DNA from: Vreelandella olivaria
GTDB taxonomy: Bacteria > Pseudomonadota > Gammaproteobacteria > Pseudomonadales > Halomonadaceae
DNA: 64,000 nucleotides
Direction: 5' to 3'
Assembly: GCA_004295565.1 (NCBI GenBank)
Contig: AP019416.1
Span: 4,650,001 to 4,714,000 of the forward strand
Below are positions 30,192-39,768 of the stretch, piece by piece. How positions within the stretch are numbered: position 1 is the first letter of the stretch; each line of letters opens with the position of its first letter. The notes beneath the pieces are model-generated. The model saw only the letters and a program-made list of their open reading frames with translations. It ran no database searches and was not told where the DNA came from. The position numbers and the translations under genes are program-made.

Positions 30192-31021
30192 TCAGCCCTT
30201 TACCGCACCTTGCGTAAGACCGGTGATCAATCGTTTCTGTACCAAGAGGAAGAGAATGGTGGCTGGTAGGGCACCCACGATGCCACCGGCTGTGAGCAGG
30301 CCCCACTGAACCTCGTACTCACCGACCAGCGTCTGCACGGCAACGGTAATCGTGCGCACGTTTCGGCCGCCGAGGGTGAGCGCGTAGAGATACTCGTTCC
30401 AAGAAGTAATGAAGATGTAGATGCCTGTGGCGATGATGCCGGGCAGACAAAGCGGTAGCACCACCCGCCGTAATGCTTGCAGCCGCGTGCAGCCATCTGT
30501 CATTGCAGCCTCGTCCAGCGAGCGTGGAATGCGGTTGATGTAGCTCAACATCATCCAGATAGAGAAAGGAATCGCGACCGTGGAATTAGCAATAATTAGT
30601 GCTAGATGTGTGTCTAAAAGTCCCAGCACCCGCATCAGTACGAACAGCGGCAAGATAAGAAGCACCAGTGGGAACATATTGATGAGCAGGAACTGCAGCA
30701 TCAGGATCCGCTTGCCCTTAAAGCTAAAGCGAGAAGGCGTAGGCCGCCGTCACGCTCAGCGAAAGACCGACTATTACCGTCCCACCCGCAACGATAAAAC
30801 TATCGAGCAGATTGTCGGCAAAGCCAACAGTGGCGAAGAGCCTAGTGTAGTTTTCGATGGTGGCATTTAGCAGCGATAATTCCTCGGTGAACAGTGTTCT
30901 TTCATCGCTGATAGAAGTGATGAACATCCAAAGATAGGAATGAGCGTGAAGGTAAGAATCGCCAGCATCGGTATAACACCGTCAAGATGCGCTTAACAAT
31001 TGAAGGTTTGTGCATAGCCAT
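30192..31021 (-). CDS. Carbohydrate ABC transporter permease, MalG type (three frameshifts)
   Basis: It begins MAMHKPSIVKRILTVLY and has the MalG-type C-terminal core with EAA loop YINRIPRSLDEAAMTDGCTR and end LITGLTQGAVKG. Bases are missing near 30973, 30930 and 30724; repair links LTLIP-LWMFITSISDERTLFTEE and AYAFS-RFSFKGKRILMLQF. The length is about 277 residues. Its start overlaps the stop of the other permease by one base (TGATG), showing translational coupling. Confidence 0.82.
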
Positions 31022-31946
31022 CACTCCACCTCCTTTCCGGCATGCTTAAGGTAGCAAACCACCACGACCATCAGCATCATGGTGAAAAGCACTGCGATCG
31101 CCGAACCGTAGCCAAAATCAAGGTTGGTGCGCGCCTTAATGAAGGCGTAGAGCGGTAGGGTGTGGGTGGCGTAACCAGGGCCACCGCCCGTCATAACTAA
31201 GATCACATCGAAGCTGTTGGCAACCCAGATCATGCGCAGAAGCACGGCGGTCATCATCACGCCTGAGATCCCTGGTAAGGTGATATGCCAAAACTGACGC
31301 CATACGGAGGCACCATCTATTGAGGCAGCCTCATAGTAACTTTGCGGGATCGACTGAAGCCCCGCTAGGATCATCACTGCAAAGAAGGGAAAGCCCTGCC
31401 AGGTGAGCGTCAGGATAATCGCGGCCAGCGCCGTATCAGGATTGGCAAGCCACGGAATCGCTTGTTGGATTAGACCGAGCCTCAACAGCAATTCATTGGC
31501 TATACCGTAGTTGCTGTCATAAATCCACACCCACATTAACGCAATCACCACCGAGGGCAGAGCCCAGGAATAATGATTAGTGCGCGAGCAATAGGACGCC
31601 ACGGAAAATTCTGGTTTAGCAACAATGCAGTCACCAAGCCCAGTAGAAGCTGTGCCGGGATCGTCGTGCACATCCAGATGACCGTGTGCTTGAGCGATAT
31701 CCAGAACACCTCATCCGAGAGTGCCGCCCTGAAGTTATCGAGCCCCACCCATGTGAAGTCGTTGGGTCTGAAAAGCACATAATCGTGCAAGCTCATCCAT
31801 GCAGTCTGAATCATCGGAAAGAAGACGATCGCAAGTGTGACCAGAACCGCCGGTGAGAGCATGGCATAGGGCAGCACCTGCCGCGCGAGCCCGCGGGTTG
31901 GTGGATCTTCTTTAGTTTTGGCGTGAGTTATATTTATGTTTGTCAT
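31021..31946 (-). CDS. Carbohydrate ABC transporter permease, MalF type (one frameshift)
   Basis: The first membrane helix is LPYAMLSPAVLVTLAIVFFPM. The WVGLDNFRAALSDEVFW segment and the EAA loop YYEAASIDGASVWRQFWHITLP are typical of sugar permeases of the MalF/UgpA group. One base is missing near 31560 (IIIP joined to WALPSVVIALMWVWIYD). The length is about 309 residues. It pairs with the MalG-type gene that follows. Confidence 0.85.
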
Positions 31947-32027
31947 TGTCCTGATCGCTTCGGAAAAATCAGAAAAGGGCCGCCCGCAACGTGGGAGTGG
32001 CTCTCCCGGCCGAGTGGCCCGCCGTGA

Positions 32028-33246
32028 TCAGTCTCCGTAGAGTTTGTCGATCTCGGCGTTCATTTCTTCGGCCGTAATATCGCCGAGGAGAACGCGCTGC
32101 ATAGCAGTGGGCCAGACCGTGTTGACGAAATCCGCCGTTTCCATGGTATTCGGTAGCATCTGGGCAAAGGGAAGGCTTTCGGTCGTCGCACGCACGAAGC
32201 GCTGTGGGTGCAGCACCCAGCTTTCACTATCAGCTTTCACCGTCGGCAGTTGGCCTGTCGCCTCGTTGAATTTGGCATTGTGGTCAGCAGAGGACAGGAA
32301 GCTGATCCATTTCCACGCAGCTTCGGGGTTCTCGGCATTAGATAGGACTGCGGTGCTCTCATCACCGAAGGCGGTCCAGCGGCCACCGCCGCATTCCGGC
32401 ACTGGCGCGGCCGAAACATTGTCGCCAAGCGACTCAACCATGCCATTAGCCGAGCCAATATGGTGGATGGTCATCGCGGTCTTGCCCGCCTTGAAGGCGC
32501 TGATTATCTCTTGGAAGCCGTCGTTCGGAGCTGAGGGAGGAAACACCCCATCCTTCTGGAACAGATCGGCGACGAACTGCGTACCAGCCACACCCTCTTC
32601 GGAGATCAGCCCTTCGGTCAGACTGATGTCTTCGCTACCGAGCACGAAGCTGGCCCAGTGGTCATGCCCCCCTTAGCACCGCGGAATCCGAAGCCGTAGA
32701 CATCGATACGCCCATCCCCGTCGAGATCACGGGTCAGCGCCTTGGCCGTCTCGCGAAATTCTTCACAGGTAGCTGGCACCTCGAGCCCAAGTTCGGCGAA
32801 CATATCAGGACGGTAGTAAAGGTAGGGCACCACGTATTGCACAGGCAGGTAATACTGTTTGCCGTCAGGATGACCAGGTCGAGAAGGTTATCCTGCAGGT
32901 CGGCAGTACCTTCCCAGGCAGCGAGCCAGTCATCAATCGGCGCCAGCGCCCCCATCTCGATGAGGCGCGGCTGGGCGAACATCTTGACCATTGCTGCATC
33001 GGGCGCGTTTGAGCCGATGATTGAGGTATAGAGCTGATCATAGTAGCTGTTCCAAGGAATGTTATCAGCCTCGACATTGATGTCTGGGTTCGCTTCCTCA
33101 AACTCCTCGATCAAGGCGTCCATCGGGTTATCGGCGTTATCGAAGTGGTACCAGAAGCGCACCGTGCTGTCGGCGCTGGCGGTGCCTGCGCATAGGGCAA
33201 GCGCAGAAGTGATTCCTGTAATTCCAGTCAAGATCCTGAATTTCAT
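32028..33246 (-). CDS. Sugar ABC transporter periplasmic binding protein (two frameshifts)
   Basis: A signal peptide (MKFRILTGITGITSALALCA ending ASA) precedes a family-1 binding domain: VRFWYHFDNADNPMDALIEEFEEANPDI, APDAAMVKM, and the C-terminal AWKWISFLSSADHNAKFNEATGQLPT. Bases are missing near 32868 and 32650. The repaired length is about 406 residues. The bound sugar cannot be read from the sequence; the neighbouring epimerase and dehydrogenase suggest a ketose, polyol or inositol-like compound. Confidence 0.85.
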
Positions 33247-33276
33247 TGTTTTTTTACCTTTTTGCTCACCCCGTCT

Positions 33277-34185
33277 TCAGGCGGTGATCTTCCGAAATAC
33301 CTCGCCTGCTCGGATGAAAGCGTTTCGCGCTTCGGGCAGAGCGAGACCCATTTGCATGAACCCGTGGACAACCCCTGGGACAAAATCGTAGATATCCTTG
33401 CGCCCCAGTGCGTGCAGGCGTGCGACCAGTAACTCGGTATCCGAGAGCAGAGGGTCAAGTTCAGCCGCGTTCAGATAGAGCGTGGGTAGCGCCGCAAGTT
33501 GTTCGTCGGTGGCCAAGAGCGGCGCGACGGTGGATATACCGCGTTTGGCTTGCGGCGCGTACCAGTCCCAATAGCGCTTCATCTTCGCGCAGGTGAGGCC
33601 GGGGCCGTCGGCGTTGCGGAGGTAGCTGTCGCTCTCAAAGTCGGCACCGTAGACACCGTAGAAAAGTAGGCCCGCGGCCGGCAGTTCTTCCTGCTGATCG
33701 TTCAGCGCCAACATCGCAGCCAGTGCAAGGTTCGCTCCCGCGCTGTCGCCGCCGATGCTCCAGCGGCGCGAGTGGTCGCGGGCGCGCCATGCCGACAGCA
33801 CGTCGCTTAATCCAACTGGGTAAGGGTTCTCTGGGGCGAGCCGGTAGTCGAATGTCAGCACGGGACAAGCGCAGGCCTCGGCGATACGGCGTGCGGCCCC
33901 CTCATGGGTCGAGACCGAACACAGCGCCCAGCCGCCACCATGCACGTGCAGGATAGCTTCAGTGCCACGATCGTTCTTGGGGACGACCCAGCGGCCCGGC
34001 ATCCCAGCGTGAATCACCGTTCGAGCCTCGGCCATTTCGGGTAGCTCGACATTCCAACGCATGTTGGTCAACTCTGCCAAGGCACGGGCGTGCTGCACAG
34101 ACATAAGCGTGGGATCGCCTATTCCTGCATCCTCACTCGCCAGCCTTTCTAATACGGCGGCCATCGCCTTACTTGGGGCGCTCAT
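33277..34185 (-). CDS. Alpha/beta hydrolase, hormone-sensitive-lipase family esterase
   Basis: The 302-residue enzyme has the HSL-family oxyanion motif HGGGWALCS, nucleophile GGDSAGANLA, an Asp in LNAAELDPLLSD and the catalytic His in VPGVVHGFMQMG. It would cleave a short-chain ester. It sits inside the island between the sugar-binding protein and the regulator, overlapping the latter by 4 bp, so it may release the sugar from an ester or open a lactone; that is inference. It is intact. Confidence 0.87.
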   Translation of the reverse strand: MSAPSKAMAAVLERLASEDAGIGDPTLMSVQHARALAELTNMRWNVELPEMAEARTVIHAGMPGRWVVPKNDRGTEAILHVHGGGWALCSVSTHEGAARRIAEACACPVLTFDYRLAPENPYPVGLSDVLSAWRARDHSRRWSIGGDSAGANLALAAMLALNDQQEELPAAGLLFYGVYGADFESDSYLRNADGPGLTCAKMKRYWDWYAPQAKRGISTVAPLLATDEQLAALPTLYLNAAELDPLLSDTELLVARLHALGRKDIYDFVPGVVHGFMQMGLALPEARNAFIRAGEVFRKITA

Positions 34186-34883
34186 CCAGCCGTATCCCCA
34201 TTAGTAAGGTCGGGACCAAAATCAACGATAGTAGCGATATGATGACCGAGAATATCGTGCAACGCCTCTGTGTCCCGAGCGGCCAGCGCATCAAGAATTG
34301 GCACGTGACGCTCAGCGGTCGCCTCCAGCTCTCGGTTAGGTGTCGAATTTAGGATCTTAAACCGATGATTGTGTATTAGGCAGCGCGTCAGGATCGGTGT
34401 GACCACAGGCAATTCAGCCGCTAAGAAGAGCCGCGTATGAAAAGAACGGTCCCAGACCGACAGCATGTATTCGTCGCGATCGCGCGCCGCGTTGCGCATT
34501 CCATTTAGCATTTCATGCAGATCCCGGTCGAGCTGCGCGTTGGCCCGCGCAACCACTCGGTCAAGATAAGTACATTCAACCTCTCGTCGGATGTTCAAGA
34601 GCGCCCGCGCATCGTCAGCATGGCAGGGGGCAACATGTGTGCCTCGATTAGGCAGGCGGTTGACGAGCCCTTCCTCGTTTAGCCGCATCAACGCCTCACG
34701 CACAGTTCCTTGGCTGCAGTCGAAGCGCTGCGCAAGATCCATCTCGGTCAGCGATTGCTCGGGCTGCAGCGAGCCAAGCACGATTTCTTTTTGCAGCGCC
34801 TCGAACAGCGCGTGGCTGCGTCGGCTTGACCGGCGTTGGGCGTCTGCGAAACCTCTGATGCTGCTAAAACTCTCCACGGCCAT
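34182..34883 (-). CDS. GntR-family regulator of the sugar island (FCD subfamily)
   Basis: The 233-residue protein has the winged helix LFEALQKEIVLGSLQPEQSLTEMDLAQRFDCSQGTVREALMRLNEEGLV and a helical FCD domain. It is the first gene of the minus-strand operon and faces the divergent ATPase gene. A cluster of palindromes lies between them. It probably represses both units until a pathway sugar binds. Confidence 0.87.
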   Translation of the reverse strand: MAVESFSSIRGFADAQRRSSRRSHALFEALQKEIVLGSLQPEQSLTEMDLAQRFDCSQGTVREALMRLNEEGLVNRLPNRGTHVAPCHADDARALLNIRREVECTYLDRVVARANAQLDRDLHEMLNGMRNAARDRDEYMLSVWDRSFHTRLFLAAELPVVTPILTRCLIHNHRFKILNSTPNRELEATAERHVPILDALAARDTEALHDILGHHIATIVDFGPDLTNGDTAG

Positions 34884-34938
34884 ACTTCGGTGCTCCTCCT
34901 ATAGATAACTCGCGAGCCTCAACTTCCGGGCTTGTTGT

Positions 34939-34978
34939 GCATTATCAATATTGATAACATGCCAATAATCGATAATGC
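34939..34978. promoter_or_regulatory. Nested palindromes, probable operator of the sugar island
   Basis: A perfect 16-bp palindrome TTATCAATATTGATAA (34942-34957) overlaps a longer inverted pair GCATTATC/GATAATGC (34939-34946 and 34971-34978). It lies in the divergent promoter region between the GntR gene and the ATPase gene. Confidence 0.65.
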
Positions 34979-35015
34979 AACCCAGAAATATGGGTATTCG
35001 CTCAGAGAGGACGTC

Positions 35016-36083
35016 ATGGCAGAGATTGAGTTGGAGGAAATCACAAAGGACTACGGTTCTAGCCGTGCAATTCACGGGATCGACCTGCACGTGAAGGACG
35101 GCGAATTAGTTGCCTTCGTTGGGCCCTCGGGGTGTGGCAAATCGACAATGCTCAGGATGATCGCTGGACTCGAGGAAATCTCAGGCGGCACGCTTCGTAT
35201 AGGAGGGCGCAAGGTCAACGATATAGAGCCAAAGGGCCGCGATGTGGCCATGGTGTTTCAGGACTACGCGCTCTACCCGCATATGACGGTTCGCGAGAAT
35301 ATCGGCTTTGGTCTGAAGATGCGTGGCTGGAAGGCTGCGGATATCAAACCCAAAGTCGAGAATGCGGCGAGCACCCTACAGATCGGCGATTACCTCGACC
35401 GCAAGCCCGGCCAACTCTCTGGCGGGCAGCGGCAGCGAGTCGCCATGGGCCGGGCCATCGTACGCGAGCCTTCGGTGTTTCTCTTTGACGAGCCTCTTTC
35501 GAACCTCGACGCCAAGCTTAGAGTCGAGATGCGAACCCTAATCAAACGTCTGCACGCGATGCTTGGGACGACCACGGTTTACGTGACCCACGATCAGACG
35601 GAAGCGATGACTCTCGCCGACAAGGTCGTCGTTCTTAAAGCAGGCAAAATCGTGCAGGAAGGCCCACCGATGGAGCTGTATGATCGCCCAAACTGCCGAT
35701 TTGTGGCCGAGTTCATCGGCTCGCCGAAGATGAACATTTTCTCCGGCGAAGTCGACAGAACAGGCGGTGAGCCGGTTCTTTGTATGGGGAGCGTTGCCAT
35801 CGCGCTGGGCGAGATTGCCGCGCCGGATGGCGCCAAGATAAACGTAGGTGTTCGCCCCGAAGACCTACGTCTCGCGTCGCCGGAGCAGGGTCTCATCAAG
35901 CCGGTGGTCGATGTTTACGAACCGCTTGGGTCGGACACCATTGCCATCTGCCGTTTTGGAGACAGCGAACTTTCGGCTCGGCTTGCGCCTAATGTAGTAC
36001 TCGCCTCGGGGCAGGAAATCACGCTCGATTATGACAAAGCCAAGCTGCATTATTTCGACAGTGAAACCGGTCAGCGGCTCTAA
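35016..36083 (+). CDS. Sugar ABC transporter ATP-binding protein, UgpC/MsmK type
   Basis: The 355-residue ATPase has Walker [10 protein letters not shown], signature [14 protein letters not shown], Walker [17 protein letters not shown], switch His VTHDQTEAM and a C-terminal OB-fold regulatory domain ([28 protein letters not shown]). The start at 35016 has AGAGAGG upstream; an in-frame codon at 34932 lies in the operator. It supplies ATP hydrolysis for the divergent binding protein and permeases. It is intact. Confidence 0.92.
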   Translation: MAEIELEEITKDYGSSRAIHGIDLHVKDGELVAFVGPSGCGKSTMLRMIAGLEEISGGTLRIGGRKVNDIEPKGRDVAMVFQDYALYPHMTVRENIGFGLKMRGWKAADIKPKVENAASTLQIGDYLDRKPGQLSGGQRQRVAMGRAIVREPSVFLFDEPLSNLDAKLRVEMRTLIKRLHAMLGTTTVYVTHDQTEAMTLADKVVVLKAGKIVQEGPPMELYDRPNCRFVAEFIGSPKMNIFSGEVDRTGGEPVLCMGSVAIALGEIAAPDGAKINVGVRPEDLRLASPEQGLIKPVVDVYEPLGSDTIAICRFGDSELSARLAPNVVLASGQEITLDYDKAKLHYFDSETGQRL

Positions 36084-36306
36084 GCTGCCTGTGTTGTCGC
36101 AAGGGCATCGGTGCAGGCGGTGCCCCGGCCTTTGCTTTACGGTTGGGAAAAACTGGGAAAAAGCCCTTTCCAACGATCTGACTCCACTGCATTCTGCTTC
36201 ACTAGCCGCCCTGAGAGCATTAGCATTTAAGGCGTCATCACCTCATTCACTGGTCACGCGAAGCCAACCCCTTCCAATTCAGACTCTTGTAACAGTTGCT
36301 ATCAAT

Positions 36307-36530
36307 CAAAATCGAGGCGATTGGCTACCGCCAGCTGGATCGGATGCTGAAAGGCGCCTAAGGGTGGTTATTCGCCATTACATCGACGAGCCGTTGGCAG
36401 AGGGCGTCTAGCTTCTCGCCGGTAGCAGCGTCATTTAATGCGCCTGAATCGTTAAACGCGCTGCCTTCGGCAGCGATAGCGGCTGGGGCAAAACGATTAA
36501 ACCAAGATTGGCAAGCAACTGCTGACCTAG
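36307..36530 (+). repeat. Right copy of the comM/flavin-reductase junction
   Basis: This is the partner of 27872-28098. Here only the last 16 codons of comM remain while the reductase is complete. The 16 codons encode the same peptide as the real comM end, yet half of them differ at synonymous positions, so the copy comes from a diverged relative rather than a recent duplication. Confidence 0.85.
36311..36361 (+). pseudogene. comM: 3'-terminal remnant of comM
   Basis: It encodes [16 protein letters not shown] and a stop, identical in protein to the end of the comM gene at 27923. Eight of sixteen codons differ, all silently. The rest of the gene is absent; upstream is island DNA. Confidence 0.8.
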
Positions 36531-36940
36531 CGGCAGCGCGCGGATACCGCCTAGCCCACCCGGGGAAGCCGACACCAGCGCTGCCCACTTGCCGGCAAAT
36601 AACCCAAGCCCCGGCGTATCCTGATAGGGTCGTGACAGCCAATCCAATGTGTTTTTAAGCAGCGGGGTGATAAAGCCGTTGTACTCCGGCGAGGCAATCA
36701 TCACTGCTTGGTGATCCGCCAGAATCTCACGCAGCTTCAGCACATTCTCCGGCATGCCCTGGGCTTCGATATCTTCATCAAACAGCGGGCAGGGATAATC
36801 CTTTAAATCAATAAAGGTGGCTTCCCCACCCAGCGCCTCAATGCGCTTGGCGGCCAGCTTGGCTAGCTGCTTATTCAGTGACGCTTCTCGGGCACTGCCT
36901 GCAAAGACCAGTACCTTTTGACCGATGATCCCATTGTCAT
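36358..36940 (-). CDS. NADPH-dependent FMN reductase (two frameshifts)
   Basis: This is a flavodoxin-like reductase with the FMN loop VLVFAGSAREASLNKQLA, IASPEYNGFITPLLKN and the GGLGGIRAL segment of the NAD(P)H:FMN/azoreductase family. A missing A near 36920 explains the start (MGSSVKK-VLVFAGS, with GAGG 8 nt upstream of ATG 36934), and a second break near 36470 leads to AAEGSAFNDSGALNDAATGEKLDAL. The stop overlaps the comM remnant stop. It reduces flavins or quinones in the cytoplasm. Confidence 0.78.
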
Positions 36941-37153
36941 TTCCTCTTTGAATAACGGAGTTGAAAGCCACACCATTTATTAATATTTAAGCCTGTTGGG
37001 CAAGGCGTATTTTACTACTCAGGGCCAGACTCGACGTGCCACCCTGCTGCCATTAAAACGTCTGCACTTTGTCATTCAACTATCACTATTACGGTTGAAA
37101 ATTAGCAAATGTTGCACCTGCTCTAATTTCTCTTCCTAAATGGTGAAATAGTG

Positions 37154-38462
37154 ATGACAAAGCCGTTACTAGCGACTGCTCTACTCGCCTTTGCATTTAC
37201 CGGCACGGCAAACGCCCAGCAGGTCTTCCCAGCCACCTTAACCGGCCATGCCCAGCTACCCGGCAGCACCTTTGTGACGGCGCCTTCCGGTGCCGCTGAG
37301 CACTACAACGTCTCAGGTCGTTTTACCGGTCAAGAGGGCCGCGTTGAGCAGCTGTATACGAACATGCAAGCCACCGGCTTAGCGCTGCCCTTCCCCAGTC
37401 AGCCGCTGCAGGGATTTTCCGGTATTCGCTCACTTGGCGATGACCGTTTCCTGGTGTTGACCGATAACGGCTTTGGCTCCAAAGCGAACTCCTCCGACGT
37501 CATTCTGATGTTTAACATCATAAAGAGTGACTGGGACACTGGGCGTGTCATCGTCGAGGAAACCATTCAACTATCAGACCCCAACCGCAAGGTGCCTTTC
37601 CCGATTATGAATGAAGCAACGCCTGGTCGTTTTTTAACCGGCGCTGATTTCGATATTGAATCGATACAGCCGGTGGGCGATAGCTACTGGATTGGCGATG
37701 AGTTCGGCCCTTGGATTATCCAGGTCGACAATGCGGGCGAAGTGCTGCAAGTGTTAGCCACCAAGCCTGGTGGTACGCTGATGCGCTCCCCCGACAATGC
37801 CTTTGCTCTCACCCCGAACCCTGGCGAGTCTCTCGCTGATGATGTGGTCGTGTTTCGCTCCGGCGGTTATGAGGGCATGGCGCTCTCCGAAGACCAAACA
37901 ACCCTTTACCCCTTGCTGGAAAAGCCAGTCTGGGACAGCAGCGCCAATGCCCCGGAAACCATTGATGATACCCCGTGTTACGAATGTTCGAGCTCGATAC
38001 TGAAACCGGCGAATGGGGCGATACAACCCGCTATTACCCGTTGGAATCAGCGGATCACGCCATCGGCGATTTCAATCTGATTGGCGGTACCCGCGGCCTA
38101 ATCATCGAGCGTGATAGCCGCCAGGGCGACCCGCGAGAAGCGTGGGCCGAGAATCCCGCCGAGTTCAAACGCATCTATCTCATCGACCTCGAGCGTACGG
38201 ACGAGCAGGGAGTGCTTGAAAAAATCGCCTATATCGACCTGATGGACATCCAGGATCCAGACGGCATCGCCCCCGTGGCACGATCAACGGCACCTTTAAC
38301 TTTCCCTTTGTAACCATTGAGAACGTCGATCGTGTCGATGAGCGCACCATCGTGGTCGCCAACGACAATAACTACCCGTTCTCGATTGGCCGCCAGCAGG
38401 GGCAAGCCGATGATAATGAGCTGATACTGCTTGATGTGGAGGACTTCCTGAACGCCCAGTAA
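37154..38462 (+). CDS. Esterase-like activity of phytase family protein (two frameshifts)
   Basis: A signal peptide ([22 protein letters not shown]) precedes a beta-propeller of the phytase-esterase-like family: [54 protein letters not shown] and [23 protein letters not shown] is missing near 37972 and near 38270. The true end is the stop at 38460-38462 after [11 protein letters not shown]. The length is about 435 residues. Periplasmic or secreted hydrolysis of phosphoesters is a family-level guess. Confidence 0.8.
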
Positions 38463-38568
38463 GGTGAGTATGCACATAGGTAGTTAAAGCACAGAATAAA
38501 TTCTCAGCGGAGTTTATTCTGTGCCCGTGACGCTTCGAGAGGTCTATCACCGATATATTTTACGAAAC

Positions 38569-39551
38569 CTATTGGCGAGCACTCTCGACAAACCCATCTA
38601 CAAAGTTATCCAGCGCTTCAAACAGCACTTCACGGATGGGATCTGCCTCGTTTACCAAGTGGTGGCGAGCTTCCGGGTGGCGGTGAATTTCAGCATTGGG
38701 AAACTTCTTCGCCAGAATCGCCAAATTCCACTCCCAATCGACGGTCAAGTCCTGCTCGCCCTGGAGTATCAGGGTGGGCAGCGGGTTGGGCTCCTGGGCC
38801 AGCAGGCGCGGCATCCAGCGGCGCATGGCGCTCACCCAAGCAACGCTCAAACGCTCGGGCTGCAGTGGGTCACCTTCGCGTAGAAACTCGGTGAACTGCT
38901 CATCGGTGGAGTTAGGCCGATATTTGCGCGGCAACTCTTTTACAAACGGGCTGGCGATCAAGTGCAGCCAGCTGGTTTGGCTCCACCCCAAGGCCGCACC
39001 AGGGGCGCCAGCAGCACCAAACCCGACCAGCCGGAAGCCTCACGGCGGGTGAGTGCATCGGTAGCCAGAATCGCCCCACCGGTGCTCTGGCCCACGCCTA
39101 ACCACGGTTCAGGCGCCATGCCTTGGCTCTTTAAGGTCATCTGCAAATGAGCCAGGCAGTGCTGATAGTCATCGAAATCTTCTATTGCTGCCCGCGCACC
39201 ACTGGAAAGGCCGTGGCCGGGAAGATCCCACAGCACCACTCGCCAGCCCTTAGCCAGCAGGCGTTCAAGCAAATGACGATATAGCCCCATATGATCGAAA
39301 TAGCCGTGTACCACAAAGGCAGTGCCTACCGGCTGTGGGGGCTCCACACTTGGCACCACAGCGCAAAGCGCCCCGTATCGATAAAGCCTGCATGCACTTC
39401 ACTGGTATCTAACAGTAGTGCTTCTAAGCCATAGTGCTGGAAATAGCCTTGCATGGCATCTGCCAGTACTTCCCCCTGGCAACAGGCGGGTAAGGGCGGT
39501 ATCGCCCGAGGCGTGGCGAAACAAGCCTTCCAGATGTTGGAAATCACGCAT
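38569..39551 (-). CDS. Alpha/beta hydrolase, lysophospholipase-like (three frameshifts)
   Basis: The start MRDFQHLEGLFRHASG at 39551 has GGAG 8 nt upstream. Core motifs are FVVHGYFDHMGLYRHLLERLL, WDLPGHGLSSG, nucleophile GVGQSTGGAI, Asp in LQGEQDLTVDW and His in PEARHHLVNE. This is the monoacylglycerol lipase/PldB-like pattern. An extra G near 39476 and two further breaks near 39345 and 38975 interrupt it. The repaired length is about 327 residues. Confidence 0.8.
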
Positions 39552-39768
39552 CGTTGTTTCTCCATAACGCCATTGTCCATTGGCCTAGGCCCGGCAGGTG
39601 TTTCGCGCTCCCCAAACCAATTGCCTAGTCATTTGGTCGAGCATTTTAGCGCATTAGGGTCTACGCTGTTTACATGCCCGTCCAGGTGTGGAATTATTTT
39701 CCATAAATACATTTTACACTGACCGTGGCAAATACATTACCCACGGACATCCTCACAGGAGAAACCCC

